This document shows positions 44,155-52,543 of a DNA stretch of 63,433 bases, in pieces. The position numbers and the translations under genes are program-made. Source of the DNA: Caldilineaceae bacterium (lineage in GTDB: Bacteria; Chloroflexota; Anaerolineae; Caldilineales; Caldilineaceae); assembly GCA_019637645.1 (NCBI GenBank), contig JAHBVH010000051.1, forward strand, positions 1-63,433. Reading direction: 5' to 3'. The first letter of the stretch is position 1; each line of letters begins with the position of its first letter. Below the pieces are notes generated by a model. The model saw only the letters and a list, made by a program, of their open reading frames with translations, made no database searches and was not told where the DNA came from.

Positions 44155-44958
44155 ATGACGACCGTGCTGGTGTCGGCGCAACAACTCGCCCAATTTCGCG
44201 ACGAGGGCTATGCTGTTTTTCCGACTTTTTTTGAGCCTGATGAACTAGCCGCGATGTTGGCCGAACTAGCGCGCTTTCAGCGCGAGGGGCTTGGTCGCAA
44301 TGTGGCTACCGAAGGCGATGGCAAGACCCATTCCACCGCGAAAGTCAATTATCAGATCATCCCGCTGAACAACAAAAGTGATCTCTTTCGGGCCTTTCCC
44401 TTTAACCCCAAAGTGGTAGCGGTCGTTGGTCAGTTGATCGGCACGCCTTTTGTCCGCCACCTGGATCAGATCTTCCTCAAACCTGGGCGCACGGGGGCTG
44501 GCACCAGTTGGCATACGGATAACGCCTATTTCCAGATCAGCGACCCAACCAAAGGCGTGGGCATGTGGGTGGCGTTGCATGATGCGACGCTTGCCAATGG
44601 GACGCTCCATGTCATCCCCCGCAGCTATTTGGAGACCTTTGCCCATGCGCGCGATCTGGGCAGTGACCATCATATTACCTTCAACGTCGATGACAGTCGC
44701 GCTGTGCCGATTCTGTTGCCTGCGGGGGGCGCGGTCTTCTTTAACTATGGCACCGGCCATGGCACCAAGGCCAACAATACCGACCACGAGCGGGCCGGGC
44801 TGGCTTTCCATTTCCTCCATACCGACTATGTTGCCCAAGGGCGGTTGACCGATGGCGTCGTCCATATTACCGGCCCCCAAGCCACTGGTGGGGTGCGTGA
44901 GTATGGCGTCGCGGTGGCGGATCGTTGGCCGAGCGAGGTGCGGAAGTTGGTTGGGTGA
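44155..44958 (+). CDS. Phytanoyl-CoA dioxygenase family protein 3
   Basis: A 267-residue member of the PhyH family. H120 and D122 (TSWHTDNAYF) and H202 (GTGHGTKAN) are the expected iron ligands, with R213 for the 2-oxoglutarate carboxylate. MWVALHDATLANGTLHVIPRSY is the family core. The ATG at 44155 has AAAGGAG nine bases upstream. It is the first gene of a rightward run with the SDR and the apionate-lactonase-like gene, though separated from them by a repeat-filled spacer. Substrate unknown. Confidence 0.88.
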   Translation: MTTVLVSAQQLAQFRDEGYAVFPTFFEPDELAAMLAELARFQREGLGRNVATEGDGKTHSTAKVNYQIIPLNNKSDLFRAFPFNPKVVAVVGQLIGTPFVRHLDQIFLKPGRTGAGTSWHTDNAYFQISDPTKGVGMWVALHDATLANGTLHVIPRSYLETFAHARDLGSDHHITFNVDDSRAVPILLPAGGAVFFNYGTGHGTKANNTDHERAGLAFHFLHTDYVAQGRLTDGVVHITGPQATGGVREYGVAVADRWPSEVRKLVG

Positions 44959-44959
44959 G

Positions 44960-45120
44960 GAGAGGGCAGAGGACAGAGGGGAGAGGGCAGAGGGGAGAGG
45001 GCAGTAGATACGCAAGATTTTGCGTATTTACCGCGGGAGGACAGAGGGCAGAGGGCAGAGGGCAGTAGATACGCAAGATTTTGCGTATTTACCGCGGAGG
45101 ACAGAAGGGCAGAGGAGGGG
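44960..45120. repeat. GAGGGCAG tandem repeat with two 61-bp hairpin-bearing units
   Basis: Purine-rich GAGAGGGCAGAGG units fill this spacer. Two longer units, 61 bp apart (beginning at about 44996 and 45057), each contain AGATACGCAAGATTTTGCGTAT, which folds into a small hairpin (ATACGCAA/TTGCGTAT). The last purine run, GGAGGGGG, supplies the ribosome site of the SDR gene that begins at 45123. Confidence 0.85.
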
Positions 45121-45122
45121 GT

Positions 45123-45884
45123 ATGCGGTTACAGGGGAAAGTGGCGGTGGTTACGGGGGGTGGGGCTGGCATGGGGTTAGCGGTTGCCAGGGCCTATGCG
45201 CGTGAGGGTGCTAAAGTGGTAATTGCCGAGCTTAAAACTGCCGATGGGGAAGCCGCGCGCCAGGCGATCCAACAGGCTGGTGGTGAGGCACTCTTTGTCA
45301 AGACGGATGTGGCCCAAGCGGCAGATGTAGAAGCCATGGTGGCGCAAGCAGTGACGCACTTTGGTGGGGTCGATGTATTGTATAGCAATGCGGCGGTTCA
45401 ACTGGTGGGCCAAGATGCCCGCGCCCATGAGTTGACCGAAGCGGCTTGGGATCGCACCTATGCCATCAACATCCGTGGGCTGTGGCTTTGTGCCAAATAT
45501 GTCATCCCCAGCATGTTGGCGCGAGGCGGTGGGTCGATTATCCATGTCGCTTCGCCCACGGGGTTGGTGGGGTGTGCACCAGGTTTTACAGCCTACAGCT
45601 CCAGCAAGGGCGCGGTCTACGGCTTAACGCGTGTTATGGCCGCGGACTATGCGCGCGACCGCATTCGTGTCAATGCGGTGGTGCCAGGGGCCACCGAGAC
45701 GCCCTTGACCCAAGAGCTCTTTGCGGATCAAGCCACTCGGGAAAGTTTGATCAAGGCAACGCCCTTGGGCCGGTTAGGGCAGCCCGAGGATGTGGTGGGC
45801 CTCGCGCTCTTTTTGGCTTCCGATGAAGCGGCCTACTGTACGGGGGGTACCTACATGGTCGATGGTGGTCTAACCGCCATTTAG
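45123..45884 (+). CDS. Short-chain dehydrogenase/reductase 1
   Basis: A 253-residue classical SDR. The NAD(P)-binding motif is VAVVTGGGAGMGLAVARAYA, NAAVQ stands at the NNAG position, and the catalytic Ser and YxxxK are in HVASPTGLVG and AYSSSKGAVYG. The ending FLASDEAAYCTGGTYMVDGGLT is family-typical. The acidic residue after the second strand (VVIAELKT) favours NAD. In this cluster it could oxidise the sugar to its lactone or act on a keto-deoxy acid. The ATG at 45123 follows GGAGGGGG closely. The stop is 33 bp before the lactonase-like gene. Confidence 0.92.
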   Translation: MRLQGKVAVVTGGGAGMGLAVARAYAREGAKVVIAELKTADGEAARQAIQQAGGEALFVKTDVAQAADVEAMVAQAVTHFGGVDVLYSNAAVQLVGQDARAHELTEAAWDRTYAINIRGLWLCAKYVIPSMLARGGGSIIHVASPTGLVGCAPGFTAYSSSKGAVYGLTRVMAADYARDRIRVNAVVPGATETPLTQELFADQATRESLIKATPLGRLGQPEDVVGLALFLASDEAAYCTGGTYMVDGGLTAI

Positions 45885-45917
45885 CCCTATGTGACGCACA
45901 TGAAGAGGAGTGAACCT

Positions 45918-47894
45918 ATGTCTTTACCACTGGCTGTCCGCTATTATGGCAAAGCGACTTCCCTACCCGAGCAGATCCCGTTGCGCGCAGGGCCGCTGAC
46001 CATGATCTACGAAAATGGCGACCTGCGCTATATTAAGCTGGGCGAACAGGAAATCGTCCGGCGGCTCTATGTGGCAGTCCGCGACCGGAATTGGGGCACG
46101 GCGGCGAATGTCTTGCGTAATGTACAGATGGACATTGCCGAGGATTCATTTCGTATCCGTTATGAATGCACCAACCAGATTCTAGATATCGACTTTGTCT
46201 GGCAGGGCGAATTGCGCGGCGATGCCAATGGGGTGATCACCTGTACGCTCGACGGCAAGGCGCACACAACCTTTTTACGCAACCGGATCGGCTTTTGCTT
46301 GCTCCACCCTAGTACCATTGCCGGGGCCAACGCGCAGATTGAACATGTCGATGGTACGAGCGAAGAGAGTCGTTTCCCTGTGCATATCGCGCCGCAACAT
46401 GTCATCAACGGTGAGATCAAGCCGGTTGCCCCTTTTCAGGAAATGCAGGCGGTGGCCCATGAGATTGTGCCAGGGGTCTGGGCCGAAGTGCGCTTTCAGG
46501 GCGAAATTTTTGAGCTGGAAGATCAGCGCAACTGGACCGATGCCTCGTACAAGACCTATGGTACACCGCTCCGCCTGCCCTTTCCCGCTGAGGTCAAAGC
46601 GGGCGCGTCGATTCAACAGACGGTGACGATCACTTTGCTGAACCGCGACTGGACTGCCGCGCAAGAACCAGCTTCCACCGGCCAAAGAAAACCGATCCAG
46701 CTGACGGTGGGCCATAAGCGCACGCCACTGCCCAAGATCGGCCTGGGGGTAGCCAGCCATGGGCAGCCACTCCAACCCCAAGAAGTAGAGCAGTTACGCG
46801 CGTTGCATTTGTCCCATTTGCGTGTCGATCTGCGGCTCCACGAAGCCACCTACGCCGCCGACCTGCAACGCGCGACAACCGAAGCGCGCGCCTTAGGCGT
46901 CGCGTTGGAGATCGCCCTCCATGTAACCGACCAAGCCGCGTCTGAATTGCAAGCGTTGGCCGCGTTGGTGAATGCGATCAAACCACCGGTGGCAACTTGG
47001 CTTGTCTTCCACACCAAAGAAAAAGCGACGACGGCTCCGTGGATTGCCCTGGCGCGCGAAACCTTGACGACCTACGCCCCCAATGTCCCGATTGGGGCTG
47101 GTACCAACCTCTACTTCACCGAACTAAATCGATCCCGCCCGCCCCTGGCTGCGGTGGATGTGGTGGCCTATTCGATCAATCCCCAAGTCCACGCCTTTGA
47201 CAACGCTTCATTGGTCGAGACGCTGGCGGCCCAAGCCACCACGGTCACGAGCGCCCGTCAATTCTGTGGGGAGCGGCCCTTGCGCGTCAGCCCGATTACA
47301 TTACAGCCCCGCTTTAACCCCAATGCGACTGGCCCGGAGCCGGAGCCCGCCGCGGGTGAACTGCCGCCTCAAGTTGATCCACGCCAACTGTCGCTCTTTG
47401 GCGCAGGCTGGACATTGGGCAGCATCAAATATCTGGCGGAAACTGGGGAAGTCGCCAGCCTGACCTATTACGAAACAACTGGTTGGCGCGGGGTGATGGA
47501 AACCCAAGCTGGCTCTGCCCTACCCGAAAAATTTCCGGCACAGCCGGGTGCGCACTTCCCGCTCTATTATCTTTTGGCCGCGGTGGGTGAATTTGCTGGT
47601 GGCGTAGTCGTGGCGAGTAGTTCGAGCGAACCGTTGCAGGTCGAAGCGTTGCTCCTGGAGAAGGCGGGGCGCAGCCGGCTTTTGTGTGCCAACTTCACCG
47701 GGCAGCCGCAAACCGTGGTTGTCCCGCTTGGTGTCGGGCAAGGGCAACTGCGGCTGCTGGACGAAGCCAATGTCGAGGCTGCCATGGCTACGCCGAGTGC
47801 CTATCCGTCTCAAGCGCCTAAGGCTCTGGCAAGTACCGGGGATAAGCTGACCTTTTCGCTGCCCCCCTTTGCCATGGCTTGCGTTGACTTCTAA
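45918..47894 (+). CDS. D-apionate-lactonase-like protein
   Basis: A 658-residue protein that I recognise as resembling D-apionate lactonase (ApnL): the N-terminal beta domain (LRAGPLTMIYENGDLRYIKLG, LYVAVRDRNWGTAANVL, IDFVWQGELRGDANG, TFLRNRIGFCLLHP, FELEDQRNWTDASYKTYGTPLRLPFP) is strongly family-like. A TIM-barrel part follows (LRVDLRLHEATYAADLQRATTEARALG; GAGTNLYFTELNRSRPPLAAVDVVAYSINPQVHAFD), then a C-terminal beta domain. ApnL opens D-apionolactone. The exact substrate here is not proven. The ATG at 45918 has AGAGGAG eight bases upstream. It is the likely lactone-opening step in the cluster. Confidence 0.75.
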   Translation: MSLPLAVRYYGKATSLPEQIPLRAGPLTMIYENGDLRYIKLGEQEIVRRLYVAVRDRNWGTAANVLRNVQMDIAEDSFRIRYECTNQILDIDFVWQGELRGDANGVITCTLDGKAHTTFLRNRIGFCLLHPSTIAGANAQIEHVDGTSEESRFPVHIAPQHVINGEIKPVAPFQEMQAVAHEIVPGVWAEVRFQGEIFELEDQRNWTDASYKTYGTPLRLPFPAEVKAGASIQQTVTITLLNRDWTAAQEPASTGQRKPIQLTVGHKRTPLPKIGLGVASHGQPLQPQEVEQLRALHLSHLRVDLRLHEATYAADLQRATTEARALGVALEIALHVTDQAASELQALAALVNAIKPPVATWLVFHTKEKATTAPWIALARETLTTYAPNVPIGAGTNLYFTELNRSRPPLAAVDVVAYSINPQVHAFDNASLVETLAAQATTVTSARQFCGERPLRVSPITLQPRFNPNATGPEPEPAAGELPPQVDPRQLSLFGAGWTLGSIKYLAETGEVASLTYYETTGWRGVMETQAGSALPEKFPAQPGAHFPLYYLLAAVGEFAGGVVVASSSSEPLQVEALLLEKAGRSRLLCANFTGQPQTVVVPLGVGQGQLRLLDEANVEAAMATPSAYPSQAPKALASTGDKLTFSLPPFAMACVDF

Positions 47895-47939
47895 GTAGAC
47901 AGCATCGCTATCCGACCCAGATAACTATGAAATTGGGGA

Positions 47940-48005
47940 GACGCGGATGAACGCGGAATGACGCGGATAAAAATAAATCCGCGTCATTCCGCGTTCATCC
48001 GCGTC
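47940..48005. terminator. CGCGGAT-family hairpin 4, perfect 29-bp arms
   Basis: GACGCGGATGAACGCGGAAT continuing to 47968 pairs without a mismatch to 47977-48005, around an 8-base A/T loop. The arm is itself built of three CGCGGA(T) units. It lies between the convergent ends of the lactonase-like gene (47894) and the aldolase gene (48035) and fits a two-way terminator. Confidence 0.75.
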
Positions 48006-48034
48006 CTATTTCCCCATCAGCCCAGAAGCAGAAC

Positions 48035-48811
48035 TTAGCCCTCGCCACCCGGATTGGTGCGCAGGGTGTCGATATGGCCCTTGAGCGCGGCAATCCCATA
48101 GCCGAGGGGGCTACCCACATTCAAGAAGCGATACCCCCAACGATATTTCTGTTGCAATTCGCTCACGTCACTGAGGGTTGTGCCGATGGCAATGCCAGAG
48201 CCAGCCAACCGTTTGGGAATATCCTCCATAATCCGTTGGACTTCCGGCGACTGGGTTTCGGTGATCCGCCCGACCGACGCCGACAGATCCATCGGGCCCA
48301 CGAGCAGGACATCAATGCCAGGCACGGCCGCAATGGCTTCTAGGTTTTCGTAGGCTTGCACACTTTCGATCTGCACGACAAGCACCGTCTCATCGTTGGC
48401 GGTGCGGATCACATTGTTCCAATCTTCGCCCGCAACAATCGGCCAACTGGGCGAGATCCCCCGTTGGCCGATTGGTGGATAGTAGGTGTACTGTACCGCA
48501 AGCGCCGCTTCCTCTGGCGTGTTCACTTGGGGTACCATGATCGCCACCGCGCCAACATCGACCGCCTTTTTGATCAAATGTGGATCATTCCACGCCACCC
48601 GAATCATGGGGGCAACTCCCTGGTTGCGGATCAAAACAGGCACCGCGCCCAGCGACTCAGTGCCATAAGGGGAGTGCTCCAGATCAATCCAGACGAAATC
48701 AACCCCGGTTTGGCTTGCAGGGGTGGCGACGTTTGGTGTAAAAACAGGAATGGCCGTGCCAAGAACCAATTCCCCGGACTTGATTTTCTGCTTGAGTGGA
48801 TTGGGATACAT
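48035..48811 (-). CDS. HpcH/HpaI-family class II aldolase
   Basis: A 258-residue metal-dependent aldolase of the HpcH/HpaI/YfaU family, which splits 2-keto-3-deoxy acids into pyruvate and an aldehyde. The segments DFVWIDLEHSPYGTESL (catalytic His/Asp region), MIRVAWNDPHLIKKAVDVGAVAIMVPQVNTPEEA, VVQIESVQAYENLEAIA (metal Glu) and VGPMDLSASVG (metal Asp) are intact. It fits the last step of a non-phosphorylative sugar-acid route. It follows the FAH-family gene on the same strand after 38 bp. Confidence 0.92.
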   Translation of the reverse strand: MYPNPLKQKIKSGELVLGTAIPVFTPNVATPASQTGVDFVWIDLEHSPYGTESLGAVPVLIRNQGVAPMIRVAWNDPHLIKKAVDVGAVAIMVPQVNTPEEAALAVQYTYYPPIGQRGISPSWPIVAGEDWNNVIRTANDETVLVVQIESVQAYENLEAIAAVPGIDVLLVGPMDLSASVGRITETQSPEVQRIMEDIPKRLAGSGIAIGTTLSDVSELQQKYRWGYRFLNVGSPLGYGIAALKGHIDTLRTNPGGEG

Positions 48812-48849
48812 GTCGATTTCCTTGCTAGATATTGAAGATGGAAAATAAG

Positions 48850-49689
48850 TTACCAGTGACGCTTTAGCGGATCATGACAGCGGACCACCAAGGCTGGCCC
48901 AAGCCCTTCGATCTGGAGGCGTACCGTATCGCCATCCTGGACGGGGGCTAGGCCAAAGTGATGGGTCCCCGTCGCGACAACGTCCCCCGGCGCCAGGGGC
49001 AGAACGTTGGTCACTTCGGCCAATAGTTCGGGAATATGGCGATCCATCGCGGCGGTCGAAATGTCATGGCGCAATTCATCGTTGACCCAGAGTTGGATGC
49101 CTAACTGGTTGGGCGTCGTGAGTTCATCTTTGGTGACCAACACGGGGCCTAGCGGCCCAAAGGTGTGCCACGATTTGCCCAAGAAAAAGCCACCCGGCAA
49201 CCCACGGGCTGAAACGTCAATAAACTGCGTATAGCCAAACACGTACTCCATGGCTTCTGCTGCCGAAATCCGGCTAGCTGCCTTCCCAATGACCAGGGCC
49301 AGCTCGGGCTCAAAATGAAAGACCGACGCCTCGGCGGGACATAGCTCGACGGTATCATGCAGCCCAATCACCGAGTTCGGTGATTTCAAGAAGGCATTGA
49401 ATAGACCCCGCTCGGGCTTTTGCGGTTCTAGATAATTGCCAGCCAGACAGACCAGTTGGCCGGGCCGGGGTACCGGTGGACGAATACGGAGCTGTGTGAT
49501 CGGCACCCCGGTTTGCCCCTGGCTGGCCTGGGCCAGTTGCGGTTGCAGGGTGGACCACTGGGTGATGACCATTTGGATCAGCTCTTGGGGCGTATGATAG
49601 TCTAACCCTTGCACCGCGCTGGAGACATCAATGACTTGCTCTCCCTGGAGGATGCCCAGCGTAAAGTCATTAAATAGCACCAGTTTCAT
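48850..49689 (-). CDS. Fumarylacetoacetate hydrolase family protein
   Basis: A 279-residue FAH-superfamily enzyme. The metal-binding acids lie in VFHFEPELALVIGK and in the later GFFLGKSWHTFGPLGPVLVTKDEL. DVVATGTHHFGLAPVQDGDTVRLQIEGLG is the typical end. The family hydrolyses or decarboxylates beta-diketo acids, and in diketo-rhamnonate pathways it cleaves 2,4-diketo-3-deoxy acids. The ATG at 49689 has AAAGGAG upstream. It forms a two-gene leftward operon with the aldolase. Confidence 0.88.
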   Translation of the reverse strand: MKLVLFNDFTLGILQGEQVIDVSSAVQGLDYHTPQELIQMVITQWSTLQPQLAQASQGQTGVPITQLRIRPPVPRPGQLVCLAGNYLEPQKPERGLFNAFLKSPNSVIGLHDTVELCPAEASVFHFEPELALVIGKAASRISAAEAMEYVFGYTQFIDVSARGLPGGFFLGKSWHTFGPLGPVLVTKDELTTPNQLGIQLWVNDELRHDISTAAMDRHIPELLAEVTNVLPLAPGDVVATGTHHFGLAPVQDGDTVRLQIEGLGPALVVRCHDPLKRHW

Positions 49690-49894
49690 GACATGGTTCT
49701 CCTTTTTGCGTAAGGAGCATCGCTGCGTGTCCGTATTGGCGCACAACGCGGCTGTCTATGGCACATGGCAACAGCCAACCCTACTCGCACGGACTGCAGC
49801 GTATGCCCCTTGGTTGGTTCTGTGGGCAGAGAATTTTGCGCTACAATAGGCAATCATACCTCGCTCTATGTGAAATGCCAAACGGATAAAAACC

Positions 49895-51208
49895 ATGACC
49901 CAATACGATACCCTCATCATCGGTGCTGGCGCGGCAGCTTTGGCTGCTGGTCGCCAGTTGCAAGCGGCCGGTCAAACCATCTTGCTGCTCGAAGCGCGCG
50001 ATCGCATTGGCGGGCGCATTTGGACCATAGATAATTTTATAGACGCTTCTATAGACGATTTTGCCGACGGTCCCATTGAACTAGGGGCGGAGTTCATTCA
50101 TGGCGAAAGCGCGGTGACGCATCAACTGGTCCGGGCTGCTGGCTTACAAACGTTACCGGCACCCCGCAAAGCTTTGTTCCAGTGGGGTGGTCCGGCTGGG
50201 TTGGCGCCGATCGCCGAACTGCCACCGGCGCTGCGCGCTCAGATCGAAGCCTTACAGCGCGCCTACCATGCCCTGCCCCAAACCCTCGCCTCCAATACCG
50301 ATCTGTCGCTGGCCGACTATTTGCGCGGGCAGGGCTTTGCCGCCGAAGCCCTGCACATGGCGGATGTTCTCTTTGCCCAAACCTGCTGTGCGTCAATCGA
50401 AACCCTCAGCTGCGCGGATCTTGTACGCGAGCTGCAAGTCGATCACGCCGGGGCGGAAGAGTTTCGGCTCCGGGAAGGCTATGGCGCGCTCTTGGCCCAC
50501 TACAGCGCCGGGCTGCCGCTGCGTTTGCAGTGTCCTGCGCGGCAGATCCGCTGGCATCGTCAGGGTGTCGTTGTCACGACAACACACGAACAGTTCGCCG
50601 CCCGGCAATGTATTCTAACCATTCCCGTGAGCCTTTTGCAGGCTGGCGCGATCCACTTTGATCCGCCGCTGCCTGCCACCAAACAAGCCGCGATCGCGGC
50701 GTTTCGGACCGAACCAGCAACCAAGCTGCTCTATCGTTTTGCCAGGTCGGCCTGGGATGAACGGTGGGATGAGACGTTGGTCTATCTTGCCCATGCTGGG
50801 GTGGCGGCACGCTGGTGGACGCCCGGCTATGGTCGCCCCGGTGCCTCCCTGTTGTGTTGTTATATCACGGCCCAACGCGCCGCGGCTTTGGATGCGCTCC
50901 CCGAAGCCGCCGCTCTTCGGCTGGGGCTTGGCGAGATCAGCGCTTGGTTGGGGCGACCCGATCTCTTGCACGCTTGTGTCGCGGCGCGACGGGTCTCCTG
51001 GGCACATGATCCCTATGCACGTGGTGGCTATGCCCATCTGCCCCCGGGCGCGGCGGTGGCGCGTCCTCACTTGGCACAACCCGTCGGTGGCGTTCTCTTT
51101 TTTGCGGGCGAGGCAACTGCCTATGCTACCAATCCACAAACGGTCCATGGCGCTATCGAGAGTGGCTGGCGTGCCGCCCAGGAGCTTCTGCAAGCATCGG
51201 GACGGTGA
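49895..51208 (+). CDS. Flavin amine oxidase family protein
   Basis: A 437-residue FAD enzyme. The dinucleotide motif is DTLIIGAGAAALAAGRQLQAAG, with LLLEARDRIGGRIWTI after it, as in monoamine oxidases. FIHGES, the central CILTIPVSLLQAGAIHFDPPLP and the C-terminal LFFAGEATAYATNPQTVHGAIESGWRAAQELL are also family-like. It may oxidise an amine, an amino acid or a carotenoid-type substrate. It is divergent from the FAH-family gene (205-bp gap). Confidence 0.88.
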   Translation: MTQYDTLIIGAGAAALAAGRQLQAAGQTILLLEARDRIGGRIWTIDNFIDASIDDFADGPIELGAEFIHGESAVTHQLVRAAGLQTLPAPRKALFQWGGPAGLAPIAELPPALRAQIEALQRAYHALPQTLASNTDLSLADYLRGQGFAAEALHMADVLFAQTCCASIETLSCADLVRELQVDHAGAEEFRLREGYGALLAHYSAGLPLRLQCPARQIRWHRQGVVVTTTHEQFAARQCILTIPVSLLQAGAIHFDPPLPATKQAAIAAFRTEPATKLLYRFARSAWDERWDETLVYLAHAGVAARWWTPGYGRPGASLLCCYITAQRAAALDALPEAAALRLGLGEISAWLGRPDLLHACVAARRVSWAHDPYARGGYAHLPPGAAVARPHLAQPVGGVLFFAGEATAYATNPQTVHGAIESGWRAAQELLQASGR

Positions 51209-51224
51209 CCCAGCAATGATTGTG

Positions 51225-51233
51225 TGATATAAT
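51225..51233 (+). promoter_or_regulatory. Extended minus-10 promoter element
   Basis: TGATATAAT is an exact match to the extended minus-10 form (TGn followed by TATAAT). It lies 168 bp upstream of the epimerase-like gene and 17 bp after the amine oxidase stop. No good minus-35 is visible, which is normal for extended minus-10 promoters. The implied leader is about 160 bases. Confidence 0.5.
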
Positions 51234-51400
51234 AGCGGGGGCAACTTCTGGTATGGTTGATTCGCATTGACGTAGGATAGGATTTCCCAGAGCCTATCCT
51301 GTTGGACAACCCTCTAATTCCTATTTGAAAAATGCCGTGCGTCCTATACGCAATGGCTAAATTTTATCAAACCCGACGTTTACTTTTAAAGGAAGTTGAA

Positions 51401-52429
51401 ATGCGCATCTTATTGATTGGCGGTAGCGGTTTAATTAGCACTGCGATCACCCGTTTTTTGTTAGAACGGGGGGCCGATGATCTCACGCTCTATAACCGTG
51501 GTAAAACCGAACTCCGCCTGCCATACGGTGTTAAAGTACTAACCGGTGATCGGACTGACTTTGCCGCCTTTGAAGCGCAAATGGCCGATGCGGGTAAGTT
51601 TGACTGCGTGATCGACATGTGTTGTTACCGCCCGGATGAAGCAGAAAGCGTCGTGCACGCGTTTAGTGGGCGTATCGGCCAGTATATTTTTACGAGCACG
51701 GTCGATGTCTATACCAAACCGGCGGTGCACTATCCCATTACCGAGCAAGCGGAACGCAACCCATCGCCAGCCTTTACCTATGCCTATCACAAAGCCGCGT
51801 GTGAGGAAGTGATCCAGGCGGCCCACAATAACAGCGACTTTCTGGTGACAATCATTCGCCCTGCCTATACCTACGGTGAAAGCCGTGGCATTTTGCACTC
51901 GCTAGGCGGGCGCACAACCTATGTTGATCGGATTCGCCAAGGTAAGCCGATTATTGTTCACAACGACGGCCAGTCGCTTTGGTCGTCGTGTCATATTGAT
52001 GATGTGGCACACGCATTTGTCCAGGCTGTGGGCAACACCCATACCTATGGTCAAGCCTATCATGTAGCGGGCGAAGAGATCCTCACCTGGGATCAATATC
52101 ATCAACAAGTCGCGGCAGCCCTCGGTGCTCCTGCGCCAACCTTGGTCCATATCCCAGCCGCGCTGCTGGCCCGCGCTGTGCCAAAGTTGGGTGCCTGGGC
52201 TGAACTGAACTTTCAATATAACAATGTCTTTGATAACCAAGCCGCCCATCGTGATCTCAATTTTCAGTATACGATCCCCTGGAAACAGGGCGTACAACGC
52301 ACGGTTGCTTGGCTAGATGCCCACGATCGGGTGGAAGCTTGGGATAACGAGCCCGCATACGACCGCATTCTGACGGCGTGGGCAGCGCACGGCGAAGGGA
52401 TGGTCGCCGCTCTTGCAGATTTACGCTAA
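51401..52429 (+). CDS. NAD-dependent epimerase/dehydratase-like protein
   Basis: A 342-residue extended-SDR protein. The Rossmann motif is MRILLIGGSGLISTAITRFLLERG. In the active site the usual YxxxK is represented by YAYHKAACEEVIQ. Substrate-side segments are IIRPAYTYGESRG and WSSCHIDDVAHAFVQAVGN. It is closest to atypical isoflavone-reductase or CSP41-like extended SDRs that act on sugar nucleotides or modified sugars. The ATG at 51401 has AAAGGAAG upstream. Confidence 0.85.
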   Translation: MRILLIGGSGLISTAITRFLLERGADDLTLYNRGKTELRLPYGVKVLTGDRTDFAAFEAQMADAGKFDCVIDMCCYRPDEAESVVHAFSGRIGQYIFTSTVDVYTKPAVHYPITEQAERNPSPAFTYAYHKAACEEVIQAAHNNSDFLVTIIRPAYTYGESRGILHSLGGRTTYVDRIRQGKPIIVHNDGQSLWSSCHIDDVAHAFVQAVGNTHTYGQAYHVAGEEILTWDQYHQQVAAALGAPAPTLVHIPAALLARAVPKLGAWAELNFQYNNVFDNQAAHRDLNFQYTIPWKQGVQRTVAWLDAHDRVEAWDNEPAYDRILTAWAAHGEGMVAALADLR

Positions 52430-52465
52430 CTTCATTCAGTCGTCCTGGGCTGAAGAGCCAGCACC

Positions 52466-52498
52466 AGACCTGTCAGGTTTGCAAAATCTGACAGGTCT
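52466..52498. repeat. Dispersed CCTGTCAGG palindrome, copy 8
   Basis: AGACCTGTCAGGTTT and AAAATCTGACAGGTCT form an inverted repeat with one mismatch, around a short GC centre. It lies between the epimerase-like gene (stop at 52429) and the second SARP gene (start at 52544). Confidence 0.8.
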
Positions 52499-52543
52499 TT
52501 CGTCCATTTCCAGTCGGATTGCCAGACTACGGGTTACGATACC

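Noticed and set aside
44996..45120. Two hairpin-bearing repeats considered as CRISPR
   Set aside because: Only two units, identical content between them and no unique spacers; purine-rich tandem duplication explains it.
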